Assembly (NCBI RefSeq): GCF_003534205.1
Contig: NZ_CP011102.1
Span: 1,500,036 to 1,564,035 of the forward strand
Direction: 5' to 3'
Source: Listeria weihenstephanensis
Lineage (GTDB): Bacteria > Bacillota > Bacilli > Lactobacillales > Listeriaceae
Length of the DNA stretch: 64,000 nt
The first letter of the stretch is position 1. Every line of letters begins with the position of its first letter. The notes under the pieces were generated by a model. That model saw only the letters and a program-made list of their open reading frames with translations. It did no database searches and was not told the DNA's origin. The position numbers were made by a program, and so were the translations under genes. This document shows, in pieces, positions 8,187-20,478 of this stretch.

Positions 8187-8287
8187 AGTCCAGAGAGGCT
8201 GATAAAGGGTGATGAACGGGGAATAGGTCTAGCCTATAATCCAGTACATAACTGCTCTTTGTCGGAATTTGGCAAGGGGTATTTTTT
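8187..8287 (+). promoter_or_regulatory. PyrR attenuator 2 (between pyrR and pyrP)
   Basis: AGTCCAGAGAGGCT at 8187-8200 is identical to the site in attenuator 1. The terminator pairs ACTGCTCTTTGTC (8251-8263) with GGCAAGGGGTA (8271-8281), with several G-U pairs, followed by T6. It controls pyrP and the downstream pyr genes. Confidence 0.92.
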
Positions 8288-8316
8288 ATGACTTAGAGTC
8301 GGAAAGAGGGAGAATA

Positions 8317-9612
8317 ATGACAGAAGAAACGACACCTGAAAATTACGTAAAACCGGTACTAGACATTCACGAGAAGCCGGCTTGGAATAAATGGATTGTG
8401 CTTAGCATTCAGCATCTGTTCACGATGTTCGGCTCGACGATCTTTGTACCAACTGTGACGGGTTTGAATCCAAGTGTGGCGCTGATATCGAGTGGGCTTG
8501 GAACGCTTGCTTACTTAATTATAACGCGAGGCAAAATTCCAGCTTACTTAGGTTCATCGTTTGCGTTTATAGCGCCGATAACGATGTTGCTTGCGGCAAA
8601 ATCTGGCGGGGGGCCTGGAGCGGTGATGGTCGGGACATTCTCGGTCGGGGTTGTGTACGCGATTGTGGCGCTTATTGTTTATTACGTGGGAATCGAATGG
8701 ATTCAACGTGTGTTACCGCCTATCGTGGTTGGGCCAGTGATTATGGTTATCGGTTTGTCACTTGCACCAAGCGCTGCGGCGATGGCGATGGGGACGAATA
8801 ATGGTGGCGAGTATGATTACAAAATTTTGTTGGTAGCGCTCATCACCTTGGTCGTAACGATTGTCGCGATGATGTTTTTCAAAGGATTCTTCGGACTTAT
8901 TCCGATACTATGCGGCTTCGTTATTGGCTACTTAGTAAGTATGGCGTTTGGGCTCGTTGATTATACATTGATTCAAAATGCGAGTTTGTTCCAAGTACCG
9001 GACTTCACGATTCCGTTTGTGAATATGGATCCGGTGGTGACGCTGACGGTTGTGCTTTCGATGGCGCCGCTTGCTTTTGTCACGATGGCGGAGCATATGG
9101 GGCATCAGTTGCTTTTGAATAGAATTACGAATCGTAACTTTTTTAAAGATCCGGGTTTGCATCGTTCGCTTGCGGCGGATGGGACGGCGTCGATTATTGC
9201 TTCGCTCATCGGTGGACCGCCTGTGACGACTTATGGTGAGAACATCGGGGTGCTGGCGATTACGAAAGTGTATAGTGTGTTCGTTATCGGTGGTGCGGCG
9301 GTGTTTGCCATCGCGTTCGGCTTCATCGGATACGTGAATGCGGTGATTACATCGGTACCAACAGCGGTGCTTGGCGGGATTTCCTTACTCTTGTTCGGAG
9401 TTATCGCAACGAGTGGCTTGCGGATGATGATTGAGAGTCGGGTTGACCTTAGCGTGAATCGCAACATGATTATCGCGTCGGTTGTCCTGGTTGTCGGAAT
9501 CGGTGGTTTAATGGTTGAAATGGGTAACTTCAAATTGGAAGGTATGGCGATGGCAGCATTGCTTGGCATAATTTTGAATCTAGTTTTACCAGAAGCTAAA
9601 ACACACAAATAA
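8317..9612 (+). CDS. pyrP: Uracil permease PyrP
   Basis: 431 residues from the ATG at 8317 behind AAAGAGGGAGA; an in-frame TTG at 8269 lies inside the attenuator and is rejected. It is a NCS2-family symporter with 12-14 membrane segments; the conserved AEHMGHQLLLNRIT and GGPPVTTYGENIGVLAITKV blocks are characteristic of UraA/PyrP. It imports uracil with H+. Position between two PyrR-controlled leaders and pyrB supports the assignment over a xanthine permease. Confidence 0.95.
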   Translation: MTEETTPENYVKPVLDIHEKPAWNKWIVLSIQHLFTMFGSTIFVPTVTGLNPSVALISSGLGTLAYLIITRGKIPAYLGSSFAFIAPITMLLAAKSGGGPGAVMVGTFSVGVVYAIVALIVYYVGIEWIQRVLPPIVVGPVIMVIGLSLAPSAAAMAMGTNNGGEYDYKILLVALITLVVTIVAMMFFKGFFGLIPILCGFVIGYLVSMAFGLVDYTLIQNASLFQVPDFTIPFVNMDPVVTLTVVLSMAPLAFVTMAEHMGHQLLLNRITNRNFFKDPGLHRSLAADGTASIIASLIGGPPVTTYGENIGVLAITKVYSVFVIGGAAVFAIAFGFIGYVNAVITSVPTAVLGGISLLLFGVIATSGLRMMIESRVDLSVNRNMIIASVVLVVGIGGLMVEMGNFKLEGMAMAALLGIILNLVLPEAKTHK

Positions 9613-9622
9613 AAACATCTAA

Positions 9623-9660
9623 GAAAACCTCTGAAAAAGCGCAATTTTTTGGAGGTTTTC
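9623..9660 (+). other. Hairpin in the pyrP-pyrB gap (not a PyrR attenuator)
   Basis: GAAAACCTC (9623-9631) pairs with GAGGTTTTC (9652-9660). No T tract follows and no PyrR-binding loop is present, so it is neither a clear terminator nor the third PyrR attenuator found in Bacillus subtilis. It may slow ribosomes or protect the pyrB mRNA end. Confidence 0.5.
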
Positions 9661-9701
9661 CTATAAATAGTATCTAATTTTTAGAAAAGGTGGCGGTTCG
9701 A

Positions 9702-10613
9702 ATGAAGGATTTAGTGTCGATGGAAGAGCTTTCTGTAGCGGAAATTGGTGAGTTATTAGACCAAGCTGGGCGTTTCAAACAAGGAGAAATTTGGACTCCG
9801 AAAAAGCAAATGTATGCGGTGAATATGTTTTTTGAGGCAAGTACGCGAACGCATAATAGTTTTGAAATGGCGGAGAAGAAGCTTGGCATCGATGTTCTTT
9901 CGTTTGATCCTTCTAAATCGAGTGTGACAAAAGGGGAAACGTTATACGATACGGCGCTTACCATGCAGGCAATTGGCGTGGATGTGGCGGTTATCCGGCA
10001 TTCGGATGAGGAGTATTATGAGCCACTTCGCAAATTAGGGATCGCGGTGGTGAACGGTGGCGATGGCTGTGGGCAGCATCCGAGTCAGTCGCTTTTGGAC
10101 TTGTTCACAATCAAGGAAGAGTTTGGCGGTTTTAAGGGCTTGAAGGTCGCGATTGTGGGGGATATCGTGCATAGTCGGGTGGCGAATTCGAACATGCAGG
10201 CGCTGAAACGTCTTGGGGCTGAGGTATTTTTCGCTGGGCCGCCAGAGTGGATGCGTGAGAGTTGTTCGGAGCTTGGGACGTATATGCCGATGGATGATTT
10301 GGTGGAGCAGATGGACGTGATTATGCTTTTGCGTGTGCAGGAGGAGCGTCATGATGGGTTGCTTAGTTTTACGAAATCGGATTATCACGAGAAGTATGGT
10401 TTGACGGAAGCGCGGGCGGCATTGATGAAGGAGCGCGCGATTATCATGCATCCGAGTCCTGTGAATCGGGATGTGGAGATTGCGGATAGTTTGGTGGAAT
10501 GCGAGAAATCGCGAATTGTGGAACAGATGACGAATGGTGTATATATTCGGATGGCTATTTTAGAGGCAGTTTGCCAAGATAAAGAAACGAGGGTGACGAC
10601 ATGTACGTATTGA
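9702..10613 (+). CDS. pyrB: Aspartate carbamoyltransferase catalytic chain
   Basis: 303 residues from the ATG at 9702 (AGAAAAGGTGG upstream); an in-frame GTG at 9690 is the alternative. The carbamoyl-phosphate motif [12 protein letters not shown] (consensus STRTR-SFE, here with His) is near residue 45, and [12 protein letters not shown] near 130 binds substrate. It forms carbamoyl-aspartate from carbamoyl phosphate and aspartate, the committed step of UMP synthesis. No pyrI regulatory chain is present, as usual in Firmicutes. It overlaps pyrC by 13 bases. Confidence 0.97.
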   Translation: MKDLVSMEELSVAEIGELLDQAGRFKQGEIWTPKKQMYAVNMFFEASTRTHNSFEMAEKKLGIDVLSFDPSKSSVTKGETLYDTALTMQAIGVDVAVIRHSDEEYYEPLRKLGIAVVNGGDGCGQHPSQSLLDLFTIKEEFGGFKGLKVAIVGDIVHSRVANSNMQALKRLGAEVFFAGPPEWMRESCSELGTYMPMDDLVEQMDVIMLLRVQEERHDGLLSFTKSDYHEKYGLTEARAALMKERAIIMHPSPVNRDVEIADSLVECEKSRIVEQMTNGVYIRMAILEAVCQDKETRVTTCTY

Positions 10614-11878
10614 AAAATGGAAAAGTGTTGACGGAAACTGGGGAATTGGTAGTGAAGGATGTGGCGATGGAGGACGGTCGTGTGACGGCGATTGGTGACG
10701 GGATTGAAAATGAGAACGCAAAAGTGATCGATGTGGCTGGAAAATTGATCGCACCAGGGCTTGTGGATGTGCACGTGCATTTGCGGGAACCAGGTGGGGA
10801 ACATAAGGAGACGATTGCGACTGGGACGGCGGCTGCGGCTCGTGGCGGGTACACGACGGTTTGTGCGATGCCGAATACGAAACCGGTGCCGGATACGGCG
10901 GAAGTGATGACGCAGGTCGTGGATCGGATTAAGGAAACGGCCGCGGTTCGTGTGTTGCCATACGCTTCGATTACGTCGAGTTTGAAGGGTGACGAGTTGG
11001 TGGATTTTGCGGCTCTGAAGGCGGCTGGTGCGTTCGCATTCACGGATGATGGTGTGGGTGTGCAGACGGCGGGCATGATGTATGAGGCGATGAAGGAAGC
11101 GGCAGCGCTAGACATGGCGATTGTGGCGCATTGTGAAGATAATTCGCTTGTGTATGGCGGGGTCGTGCATGACGGGATTTTTGCGGCAGAGCAAGGTCTG
11201 GCGGGGATTCCGAATATTGCGGAGTCGGTTCAAATTGCACGCGATGTGTTGTTAGCTGAGGCGGCGGACTGTCATTATCACGTTTGCCACATTTCGACGA
11301 AGGAATCGGTTCGTGCGGTTCGTGATGCAAAACGGGCTGGTATTCGGGTAACAGCGGAGGTTTCACCGCATCACTTGATTCTAAATGAGACGAATATTCC
11401 GGGTAATATTGGGAATTGGAAAATGAACCCACCGCTTCGTTCGAAAGAGGATCATGCGGCGCTTTTGGAAGGGTTGCTTGATGGGACGATTGATTTTATC
11501 GCGACGGATCATGCGCCACATTCAGCGGAGGAAAAGAACGTGCCGATGGAAAAAGCGATGTTTGGAATCGTTGGTTTGGAGACGGCGTTCCCACTACTTT
11601 ACACGCAATTTGTGAAAACGGGTGAGTGGACGCTGAAGCAATTGATTGACTGGATGACAGTGAAGCCTGCGGAGTGTTTTAATCTTCCGTACGGTGTGCT
11701 TGAAATCGGAGGTATCGCGGATGTGACAGTCATTGATTTGGAAAAAGAAGCCAAGATTGATCCAGAAAATTTTGCATCAAAAGGTAGAAATACACCGTTT
11801 ACTGGTTGGGATTGTGTTGGTTGGCCTGTAGCGACGTTTGCGGCAGGAACGCTTGTTTTTGAAGAAGGGGTGGAATAA
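10601..11878 (+). CDS. pyrC: Dihydroorotase
   Basis: 425 residues, type I dihydroorotase. [10 protein letters not shown] near residue 56 supplies the two zinc-binding His; later His residues lie in AHCEDNS and CHISTKES, and the catalytic Asp in [10 protein letters not shown] near 305. It cyclises carbamoyl-aspartate to dihydroorotate. Starts inside the end of pyrB, so translation is coupled. Confidence 0.97.
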   Translation: MYVLKNGKVLTETGELVVKDVAMEDGRVTAIGDGIENENAKVIDVAGKLIAPGLVDVHVHLREPGGEHKETIATGTAAAARGGYTTVCAMPNTKPVPDTAEVMTQVVDRIKETAAVRVLPYASITSSLKGDELVDFAALKAAGAFAFTDDGVGVQTAGMMYEAMKEAAALDMAIVAHCEDNSLVYGGVVHDGIFAAEQGLAGIPNIAESVQIARDVLLAEAADCHYHVCHISTKESVRAVRDAKRAGIRVTAEVSPHHLILNETNIPGNIGNWKMNPPLRSKEDHAALLEGLLDGTIDFIATDHAPHSAEEKNVPMEKAMFGIVGLETAFPLLYTQFVKTGEWTLKQLIDWMTVKPAECFNLPYGVLEIGGIADVTVIDLEKEAKIDPENFASKGRNTPFTGWDCVGWPVATFAAGTLVFEEGVE

Positions 11879-11881
11879 CGC

Positions 11882-12970
11882 ATGGCGAAACGGATTTTGA
11901 TGTTGGAAGATGGGAACTTTTTTATCGGTGAGGCAATTGGCAGTGACCGCGAAACGATTGGGGAAGTTGTTTTTAATACGGGCATGACGGGGTATCAGGA
12001 GACGATTACGGATCCGAGTTATTACGGGCAAATCATCACGTTTACATATCCGCTCGTTGGGAATTATGGCGTGAATCGTGACGACTTTGAATCGATTCAC
12101 CCAGCTGTAAAAGGCGTGGTGGTACGTGAGGCGGCAGAATTTGCTTCGAACTGGCGCAACCAATTGACGCTGGACCAGTTTTTGAAGGAAAAAGATATTC
12201 CTGGAATTGCGGGAATTGATACGCGGAAATTGACGAAAATTATTCGCAAGGAAGGGACGTTAAAAGGGATTTTGGCTCCGGAAAAGGCGAATCGGGAAGA
12301 TTTATTGCATCATCTGCGTTCGGTGCGCTTGCCAGTGGACCAAGTGCGCGAAGTTTCTTGTTCGAAGGCATTTACGAATCCGGGGGAAGGCAAGCGGGTT
12401 GTGCTGGTGGATTATGGCGTAAAAAGTAGCATTATGCGTGAGTTGAACAGACGTGATTGCGATATTACAGTGGTGCCTTATAATACGACGGCCGAGGAGA
12501 TTCTAGCGATGCATCCAGATGGCGTGATGCTGTCGAATGGACCGGGAGACCCGAAAGATGTGCCAGAAGCGATTACGATGATTCGTGGTTTGCAAGGAAA
12601 GGTGCCGTTGTTCGGGATTTGCCTAGGACATCAGCTTTTCGCTTTAGCAAATGGGGCGGATACGTTTAAGCTGAAATTCGGACATCGCGGGGCGAACCAT
12701 CCTGTGAAGGAGCTGGCGACGGGGCGTGTTGATTTTACGGCGCAAAACCATGGCTATGCGGTGGATGCGGATTCGCTAACTGGGAAAGACATCGTGGTGA
12801 CGCATGTTGAATTGAACGATGGAACGGTAGAAGGTCTGGCGCACAAGGAGTTTCCTGCTTATACGGTGCAGTATCATCCAGAAGCGAATCCTGGACCGAG
12901 TGACGTGAATTATTTGTTTGACCAATTTATAGCAATGATGGAGAAGGAGGGAGCGGAACAAAATGCCTAA
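11882..12970 (+). CDS. carA: Carbamoyl-phosphate synthase small (glutaminase) subunit, pyrimidine-specific
   Basis: 362 residues. The N-terminal CarA domain is followed by a class I glutamine amidotransferase domain with the catalytic Cys in FGICLGHQ near residue 245 and His-Glu in YHPEANPGP near 340. It hydrolyses glutamine and channels ammonia to CarB. Also called pyrAA. It starts 3 bases after pyrC and overlaps carB by 8 bases; within the PyrR operon it is expected to follow pyrimidine supply. Confidence 0.97.
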   Translation: MAKRILMLEDGNFFIGEAIGSDRETIGEVVFNTGMTGYQETITDPSYYGQIITFTYPLVGNYGVNRDDFESIHPAVKGVVVREAAEFASNWRNQLTLDQFLKEKDIPGIAGIDTRKLTKIIRKEGTLKGILAPEKANREDLLHHLRSVRLPVDQVREVSCSKAFTNPGEGKRVVLVDYGVKSSIMRELNRRDCDITVVPYNTTAEEILAMHPDGVMLSNGPGDPKDVPEAITMIRGLQGKVPLFGICLGHQLFALANGADTFKLKFGHRGANHPVKELATGRVDFTAQNHGYAVDADSLTGKDIVVTHVELNDGTVEGLAHKEFPAYTVQYHPEANPGPSDVNYLFDQFIAMMEKEGAEQNA

Positions 12971-15900
12971 ACGTGAAGATATTCAAACTATTTTAGTAAT
13001 TGGTTCTGGCCCTATTGTCATCGGACAAGCAGCGGAGTTTGACTATGCGGGGACGCAAGCGTGTCTGAGTTTGAAAGAGGAAGGGTATCGGGTGGTGCTT
13101 GTGAACTCGAATCCGGCGACAATTATGACGGATGTAGAGATGGCGGACAAGGTTTATATAGAGCCGATTACGCTCGATTTCGTGTCGCGGATTATTCGGA
13201 AGGAACGCCCAGATGCAATTTTGCCGACGCTTGGTGGTCAGACTGGCCTAAACATGGCGATGGAGCTTGCCGAAGCGGGTATTTTGGAAGAGTGCGGTGT
13301 GGAAGTTCTGGGAACGGATTTGGTCGCGATTAAGAAGGCGGAGGATCGCGAGGCGTTTCGTGATTTGATGCATGAGCTTGGGGAGCCGGTTCCTGAAAGT
13401 GACATTATCCATAGCTTGGAAGAAGCGAAGAACTTTGTTGCAAAAATTGGTTACCCGGTGATTGTTCGCCCAGCTTATACGCTCGGTGGTTCTGGCGGCG
13501 GGATTTGCTTGAATGATGCGGATTTAGCGGAGATTGTAGCGAGCGGATTGAAACTGAGTCCGGTGACGCAATGCTTGTTAGAGCGCAGTATCGCTGGCTT
13601 TAAAGAGGTCGAATATGAAGTGATGCGCGATGCGAATGATAACGCGATGGTCGTGTGTAATATGGAAAACATCGATCCGGTCGGGATTCATACGGGGGAT
13701 TCAATCGTTGTGGCGCCAAGTCAGACGTTGTCGGATCGCGAATATCAAATGCTTCGTGATGTGTCGCTGAAAATTATCCGCGCGCTTGAAATCGAGGGTG
13801 GCTGTAACGTGCAGCTCGCGATTGATCCGGATAGTTACGACTACTTCGTGATTGAAGTAAATCCGCGTGTGAGTCGTTCGTCGGCGCTTGCATCGAAAGC
13901 AACGGGTTATCCGATTGCGAAACTTGCTGCGAAAATTGCGGTTGGCTTGACGCTGGATGAGATGAAGAATCCTGTAACGGGAACAACGTATGCGCATTTT
14001 GAACCAGCGCTGGACTATGTTGTTTCGAAAATTCCACGCTTTGCTTTTGATAAATTTGAAAAAGCGGACCGTCGTTTAGGTACGCAAATGAAGGCGACTG
14101 GCGAGGTCATGGCGATTGGTCGGAATTTGGAGGAGTCACTTTTGAAGGCGGTTCGGTCGCTTGAGATTGGGACGACGCATCTGTATTTGGATGAGGCGGA
14201 AAATGCGAGTTTAGAAGAATTGGAACGCAAAATTTGTTTCCCTGAAGATGACCGGTTATTCTACTTAGCCGCGGCGCTTCGTAAAGGCTGGACGATGGAG
14301 GATTTGCACGCGAAAACGAAGATTGACTTGTTCTTCCTTTATAAGTTGGAGAAAATTATCAAACAGGAGTCGGAAATTGCGGCGAATGTTGGGGATTTGG
14401 AAGTATTGCGCGCGGCGAAGCGAAACGGTTTCAGTGACGGAGCTATCGCGAAACTTTGGGACATGACGACTTTTGAAGTGTACGATATTCGTAAAGAAGC
14501 GGGAATTATTCCAGTTTACAAAATGGTAGATACGTGTGCGGCGGAATTTGAGTCGACAACGCCATACTTCTACAGTAGTTACGAGGATGAAAATGAATCG
14601 ATTCGCACAGAGAAGGAAAGCGTGATTGTGCTCGGTTCTGGGCCGATTCGGATTGGACAAGGTGTCGAGTTTGATTACGCGACGGTGCATTCGGTTTGGG
14701 CGATTCAGCAAGCGGGATATGAAGCGATTATCATCAATAATAACCCGGAAACAGTATCGACGGATTTCAGTATTTCCGACAAGTTATACTTTGAACCGTT
14801 GACGCTGGAAGACGTGATGCATGTGATTGAACTGGAAAAACCGCTAGGCGTTGTCGTTCAATTTGGTGGTCAAACGGCGATCAATTTGGCAGATGGTTTG
14901 GCAGAACGCGGCGTGAAAATCCTTGGAACATCGCTTGAGGACATCGATCGTGCGGAAAATCGCGATAAATTTGAAAAAGCGCTTGTGGAACTTGGCATTC
15001 CGCAACCTGCTGGAAAAACAGCGACGTCGATTGATGAGGCGATTGCAGTTGCAACGAATATTGGCTACCCAGTCTTGGTGCGCCCTTCTTACGTGCTCGG
15101 CGGCCGTGCTATGGAAATCGTGGAATCCGAAGAAGCGCTGCGTTATTACATGAACAATGCGGTCAAAGTGAATCCGAAACACCCGGTCCTTGTCGATCGT
15201 TACGTCCAAGGTCAGGAAGTGGAAGTGGACGCGATTAGTGACTGTGTGAACGTCGTGATACCAGGCATTATGGAACATATCGAACGTGCCGGCGTCCATT
15301 CAGGTGACTCGATTGCGGTTTATCCTGCACAAAGTTTGTCGCAACACGTCAAGGATTTGATTGTTGACTACACGACGCGACTTGCGAAAGGCCTGAAGAT
15401 CATCGGCATGCTGAACATCCAGTACGTTGTGGCGGATGAAGAGGTTTTCGTGATTGAAGTCAATCCAAGATCAAGCCGTACTGCACCTTTCTTGAGCAAA
15501 ATTACCGATATTCCGATGGCGAATGTGGCGACGAAAGTCATTTTAGGAAAAACGTTGTTGGAGCTTGGCTATAAAGAAGGTTTGGCGCCAGAGAAACAAG
15601 AGATTTTTGTTAAAGTGCCAGTGTTCTCGTTTGCGAAATTGCGTAGCGTCGACACATCGCTTGGCCCTGAAATGAAGTCAACCGGAGAAGTAATGGGGAA
15701 AGATCGCACGCTTGAAAAGGCGCTGTACAAAGGTTTTGTGGCGAGTGGTGTGAAAATGCTTGATTACGGAACGGTGTTATTGACGGTCGCGGATCGTGAT
15801 AAAGCAGAAGCAACCGCACTGGCGCAACGCTTTAAAAATATCGGCTTCACGATTATGGCGACAGCTGGAACGGCGCTTGTTTTAGAAGAGCAGGGCATTC

Positions 15901-16166
15901 CGGTTTCCAAAGTGAAGAAAATCGGCGAAAATCAAGAAACGCTCATGGATTACATTCGCAATGGACAGGTAACGCTTGTGGTGAATACGTTAACGACTGG
16001 AAAACAACCAGAGCGTGACGGTTTCCAAATTCGTCGGGAATCAGTCGAAAATGGTGTGCCGGTTTGTACATCGCTAGACACAGCAGAAGCAATTTTGCGG
16101 GTGCTCGAATCACGGTCGTTTGAAATGGAAGCTATGCAACCTGCTCGAGTGAGCGAAACAGTTTAA
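12963..16166 (+). CDS. carB: Carbamoyl-phosphate synthase large subunit, pyrimidine-specific
   Basis: 1067 residues, full length. It has two homologous ATP-grasp halves (each opening with a GSGPIxIGQ-x-EFDYA block, near residues 14 and 561) and a C-terminal MGS-like regulatory domain from about 935 where UMP/PRPP act in homologues. It makes carbamoyl phosphate from bicarbonate, ammonia and two ATP. Also called pyrAB. AAGGAGGGAG lies before the ATG. Confidence 0.98.
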   Translation: MPKREDIQTILVIGSGPIVIGQAAEFDYAGTQACLSLKEEGYRVVLVNSNPATIMTDVEMADKVYIEPITLDFVSRIIRKERPDAILPTLGGQTGLNMAMELAEAGILEECGVEVLGTDLVAIKKAEDREAFRDLMHELGEPVPESDIIHSLEEAKNFVAKIGYPVIVRPAYTLGGSGGGICLNDADLAEIVASGLKLSPVTQCLLERSIAGFKEVEYEVMRDANDNAMVVCNMENIDPVGIHTGDSIVVAPSQTLSDREYQMLRDVSLKIIRALEIEGGCNVQLAIDPDSYDYFVIEVNPRVSRSSALASKATGYPIAKLAAKIAVGLTLDEMKNPVTGTTYAHFEPALDYVVSKIPRFAFDKFEKADRRLGTQMKATGEVMAIGRNLEESLLKAVRSLEIGTTHLYLDEAENASLEELERKICFPEDDRLFYLAAALRKGWTMEDLHAKTKIDLFFLYKLEKIIKQESEIAANVGDLEVLRAAKRNGFSDGAIAKLWDMTTFEVYDIRKEAGIIPVYKMVDTCAAEFESTTPYFYSSYEDENESIRTEKESVIVLGSGPIRIGQGVEFDYATVHSVWAIQQAGYEAIIINNNPETVSTDFSISDKLYFEPLTLEDVMHVIELEKPLGVVVQFGGQTAINLADGLAERGVKILGTSLEDIDRAENRDKFEKALVELGIPQPAGKTATSIDEAIAVATNIGYPVLVRPSYVLGGRAMEIVESEEALRYYMNNAVKVNPKHPVLVDRYVQGQEVEVDAISDCVNVVIPGIMEHIERAGVHSGDSIAVYPAQSLSQHVKDLIVDYTTRLAKGLKIIGMLNIQYVVADEEVFVIEVNPRSSRTAPFLSKITDIPMANVATKVILGKTLLELGYKEGLAPEKQEIFVKVPVFSFAKLRSVDTSLGPEMKSTGEVMGKDRTLEKALYKGFVASGVKMLDYGTVLLTVADRDKAEATALAQRFKNIGFTIMATAGTALVLEEQGIPVSKVKKIGENQETLMDYIRNGQVTLVVNTLTTGKQPERDGFQIRRESVENGVPVCTSLDTAEAILRVLESRSFEMEAMQPARVSETV

Positions 16167-16184
16167 GAGAACGGGGTGGAGAAC

Positions 16185-18557
<2,373 letters not shown>

Positions 18558-18561
<4 letters not shown>

Positions 18562-19187
18562 CAACCGAAAAACAAGTAGCCGAACAATTACTAAAAATCA
18601 AAGCCGTATTCCTTCAACCAAACGATCCATTCACATGGGCATCCGGCATCAAATCACCAATCTATTGCGATAATCGCCTAACATTAGGATTCCCAAAAAC
18701 CCGTCAATTCATCGCAAAAGCACTCGCAGAAAAAATCAAAACCGCATTTCCTGATGTGGAAGTACTAGCAGGAACCGCAACAGCAGGCATTCCGCACGCA
18801 GCATGGGCAAGCGATATCCTAGACCTGCCAATGGTGTACGTCCGTTCCAAAGCGAAAGAACACGGCAAAGGCAACCAAATCGAAGGACCAATCGCGAAAG
18901 GCCAAAAAGTAGTCGTGATTGAAGACTTGATTTCGACTGGCGGAAGCTCGATTACAGCCGTAGAAGCCTTGCGCGAAGCCGGATGCGAAGTCTTGGGAAT
19001 CGCTGCTATTTTTACATACGGATTAGAAAAAGGAAAAACATTGCTTGGTGCGGCGAACGTGGAAGTTGCAGCACTTACGAATTATGAAACGCTGCTTGAG
19101 GTCGCGCTGGATGAAGGTTATGTATCAGAAGGTGACATGTCAACGTTGAAAGAGTGGAATAAAGACCCTGAGAAGTGGGGAAATTAA
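18558..19187 (+). CDS. pyrE: Orotate phosphoribosyltransferase
   Basis: 209 residues from the ATG at 18558, overlapping the pyrF stop; AAAGGAGTGG precedes it. The PRPP loop [21 protein letters not shown] is near residue 118. It joins orotate to PRPP to give OMP. Last gene of the operon, followed directly by a strong terminator. Confidence 0.97.
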
Positions 19188-19234
19188 AAATAGAGAAGAA
19201 GTCCCTTTTTAAAGAGATTTCTTCTCTATTTTTT
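19187..19234. terminator. Terminator of the pyr operon, shared with the converging lacI-type gene
   Basis: AAAATAGAGAAGAA (19187-19200) pairs perfectly with TTCTTCTCTATTTT (19219-19232), with T residues following. It overlaps the stop codons on both sides. Confidence 0.9.
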
Positions 19235-20234
19235 AAACTAATTCCCCAGTCGACTCCCTCAAAACCAACTCCGTCCCGATCGCCACATTCACAATCGGTG
19301 CACTCGGATTTCGCAATCGCCATTCCATCGTCTCCGTAGCTTTTCTCCCCATAAATCGCAAATCGGTGCACATCGTCGTCAGTGGTGGTTGTGCTAAAAT
19401 TGCAAATTCCGTATTATCAAAACAAACAATCGACACCTGCTCCGGAATCGCAAATCCTTTCGACTGAAAATATGAATTCAAAATAAATCCCAGCCCTGAG
19501 TTCACACAAAACCATGCGCTCGGCCATTCCTCCAAGCCTTCCAACGCCTGAAACAACGCGGCCTGCTCCTCTTTGATACTCGTAATGGTATAGTGCGAAT
19601 TTACCGGCAACTTATAATGCCGCATCGCCTTGCAATATCCTTCAAAACGCTCCTCATAACTCGGCGAAAAATCAACATCGCCAACAAAGCCAATCCGTTC
19701 GTGCCCAAGCGTTATCAAATGCTCCACCGCAACAAACGCACCATCTTTATTCTGCGACAAAATCGTATCCGTCCGCAAATGTGGATCGTGGTGGTCAATC
19801 ATCACAGTCGGTACGCCCAATTCCAAAATCTGCTTCACAAAAACATCACTAATATGCGATAAAATAAAAATTCCCCGCCAATTTTTCTCTTCTAATTCAC
19901 GCGGTAAACGGTTCGTAGCGATAGCTTCTGGTCCCACCGCAAGCGTTGTTAAATAAAAGCCTCGCGCTGTCATTTCCTGCTCCAAACTCAAACAAATTTC
20001 ACCAAAAAAACTTTTTTGTGATAAGGCGAATTCCGTCGCAACAAGCGCGAATTGATTATCCGTAGGCGTGTAAACCACGTCTTTTTTGTATTGGTAGCCC
20101 ATTTCATCTGCTTTTTGTAAAACGAGCCGCTTTGTTTGCTCGCCAACGCCGTTCTTATTCCCTAAGGCTTGCGATACCGAGTTTTTTGAAATCTGCAAAG
20201 CGTCCGCGATATCTTGCATTGTGACTTTTTTCAT
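19233..20234 (-). CDS. LacI/GalR family repressor of the mannoside cluster
   Basis: 333 residues. The N-terminal helix-turn-helix is MKKVTMQDIADALQISKNSVSQALG, the hinge follows near 50-60, and the rest is a periplasmic-binding-like effector domain. Divergently transcribed from an oligosaccharide ABC transporter and glycosidase operon, so it most likely represses that operon and is released by a sugar. Equivalent to lmo0858 by neighbourhood. A cre/LacI-type palindrome lies in the shared promoter region. Confidence 0.88.
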   Translation of the reverse strand: MKKVTMQDIADALQISKNSVSQALGNKNGVGEQTKRLVLQKADEMGYQYKKDVVYTPTDNQFALVATEFALSQKSFFGEICLSLEQEMTARGFYLTTLAVGPEAIATNRLPRELEEKNWRGIFILSHISDVFVKQILELGVPTVMIDHHDPHLRTDTILSQNKDGAFVAVEHLITLGHERIGFVGDVDFSPSYEERFEGYCKAMRHYKLPVNSHYTITSIKEEQAALFQALEGLEEWPSAWFCVNSGLGFILNSYFQSKGFAIPEQVSIVCFDNTEFAILAQPPLTTMCTDLRFMGRKATETMEWRLRNPSAPIVNVAIGTELVLRESTGELV

Positions 20235-20269
20235 TCATTTTCCTCCTAGATGGGACTTTCTCTCATTTC

Positions 20270-20298
20270 ATTATAAGAGTAATGGTGACAGAAAGCAA
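20270..20298 (-). promoter_or_regulatory. Promoter of the lacI-type regulator
   Basis: On the minus strand, TTGCTT (20293-20298), a 17-base spacer, and TATAAT (20270-20275), about 35 bases ahead of the start codon with AGGAGG between. Confidence 0.75.
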
Positions 20299-20389
20299 TT
20301 GAAAAGTAATTCTATTTGTAATGTAATCGCCAATACCGCTATTATTGCTGTTTAAGTATTATAATGCAATTAATATGAAAAAGTAATTG

Positions 20390-20442
20390 TTGACATTACA
20401 AAAATGTAATGCAATAATGTAATTGTAATTCAAGCGCTTACA
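20390..20442 (+). promoter_or_regulatory. Promoter and operator of the mannoside operon
   Basis: TTGACA (20390-20395), a 17-base spacer and AATAAT (20413-20418). TTCAAGCGCTTACA (20429-20442), a LacI-family/CcpA-like palindrome with the AAGCGCTT core, lies just after the predicted start, a good position for a roadblock. A second palindrome, CATTACA-AAAA-TGTAATG, lies between the -35 and -10 boxes and TGTAAT recurs several times nearby. Which protein binds which site is not decidable by eye. Confidence 0.75.
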
Positions 20443-20478
20443 AAATTACAATATGATCTAACTAGGAGGACATGAAAG

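Noticed and set aside
9613-9701. Third PyrR attenuator before pyrB
   Set aside because: There is a hairpin but no AGTCCAGAGAGGCT-type loop and no T tract after it.
10555-11115. Long minus-strand open frames opposite pyrC, carB, permease and GH13 genes
   Set aside because: They arise from G-ending codon bias of the sense genes; no ribosome binding sites, and the sense proteins are unmistakable.
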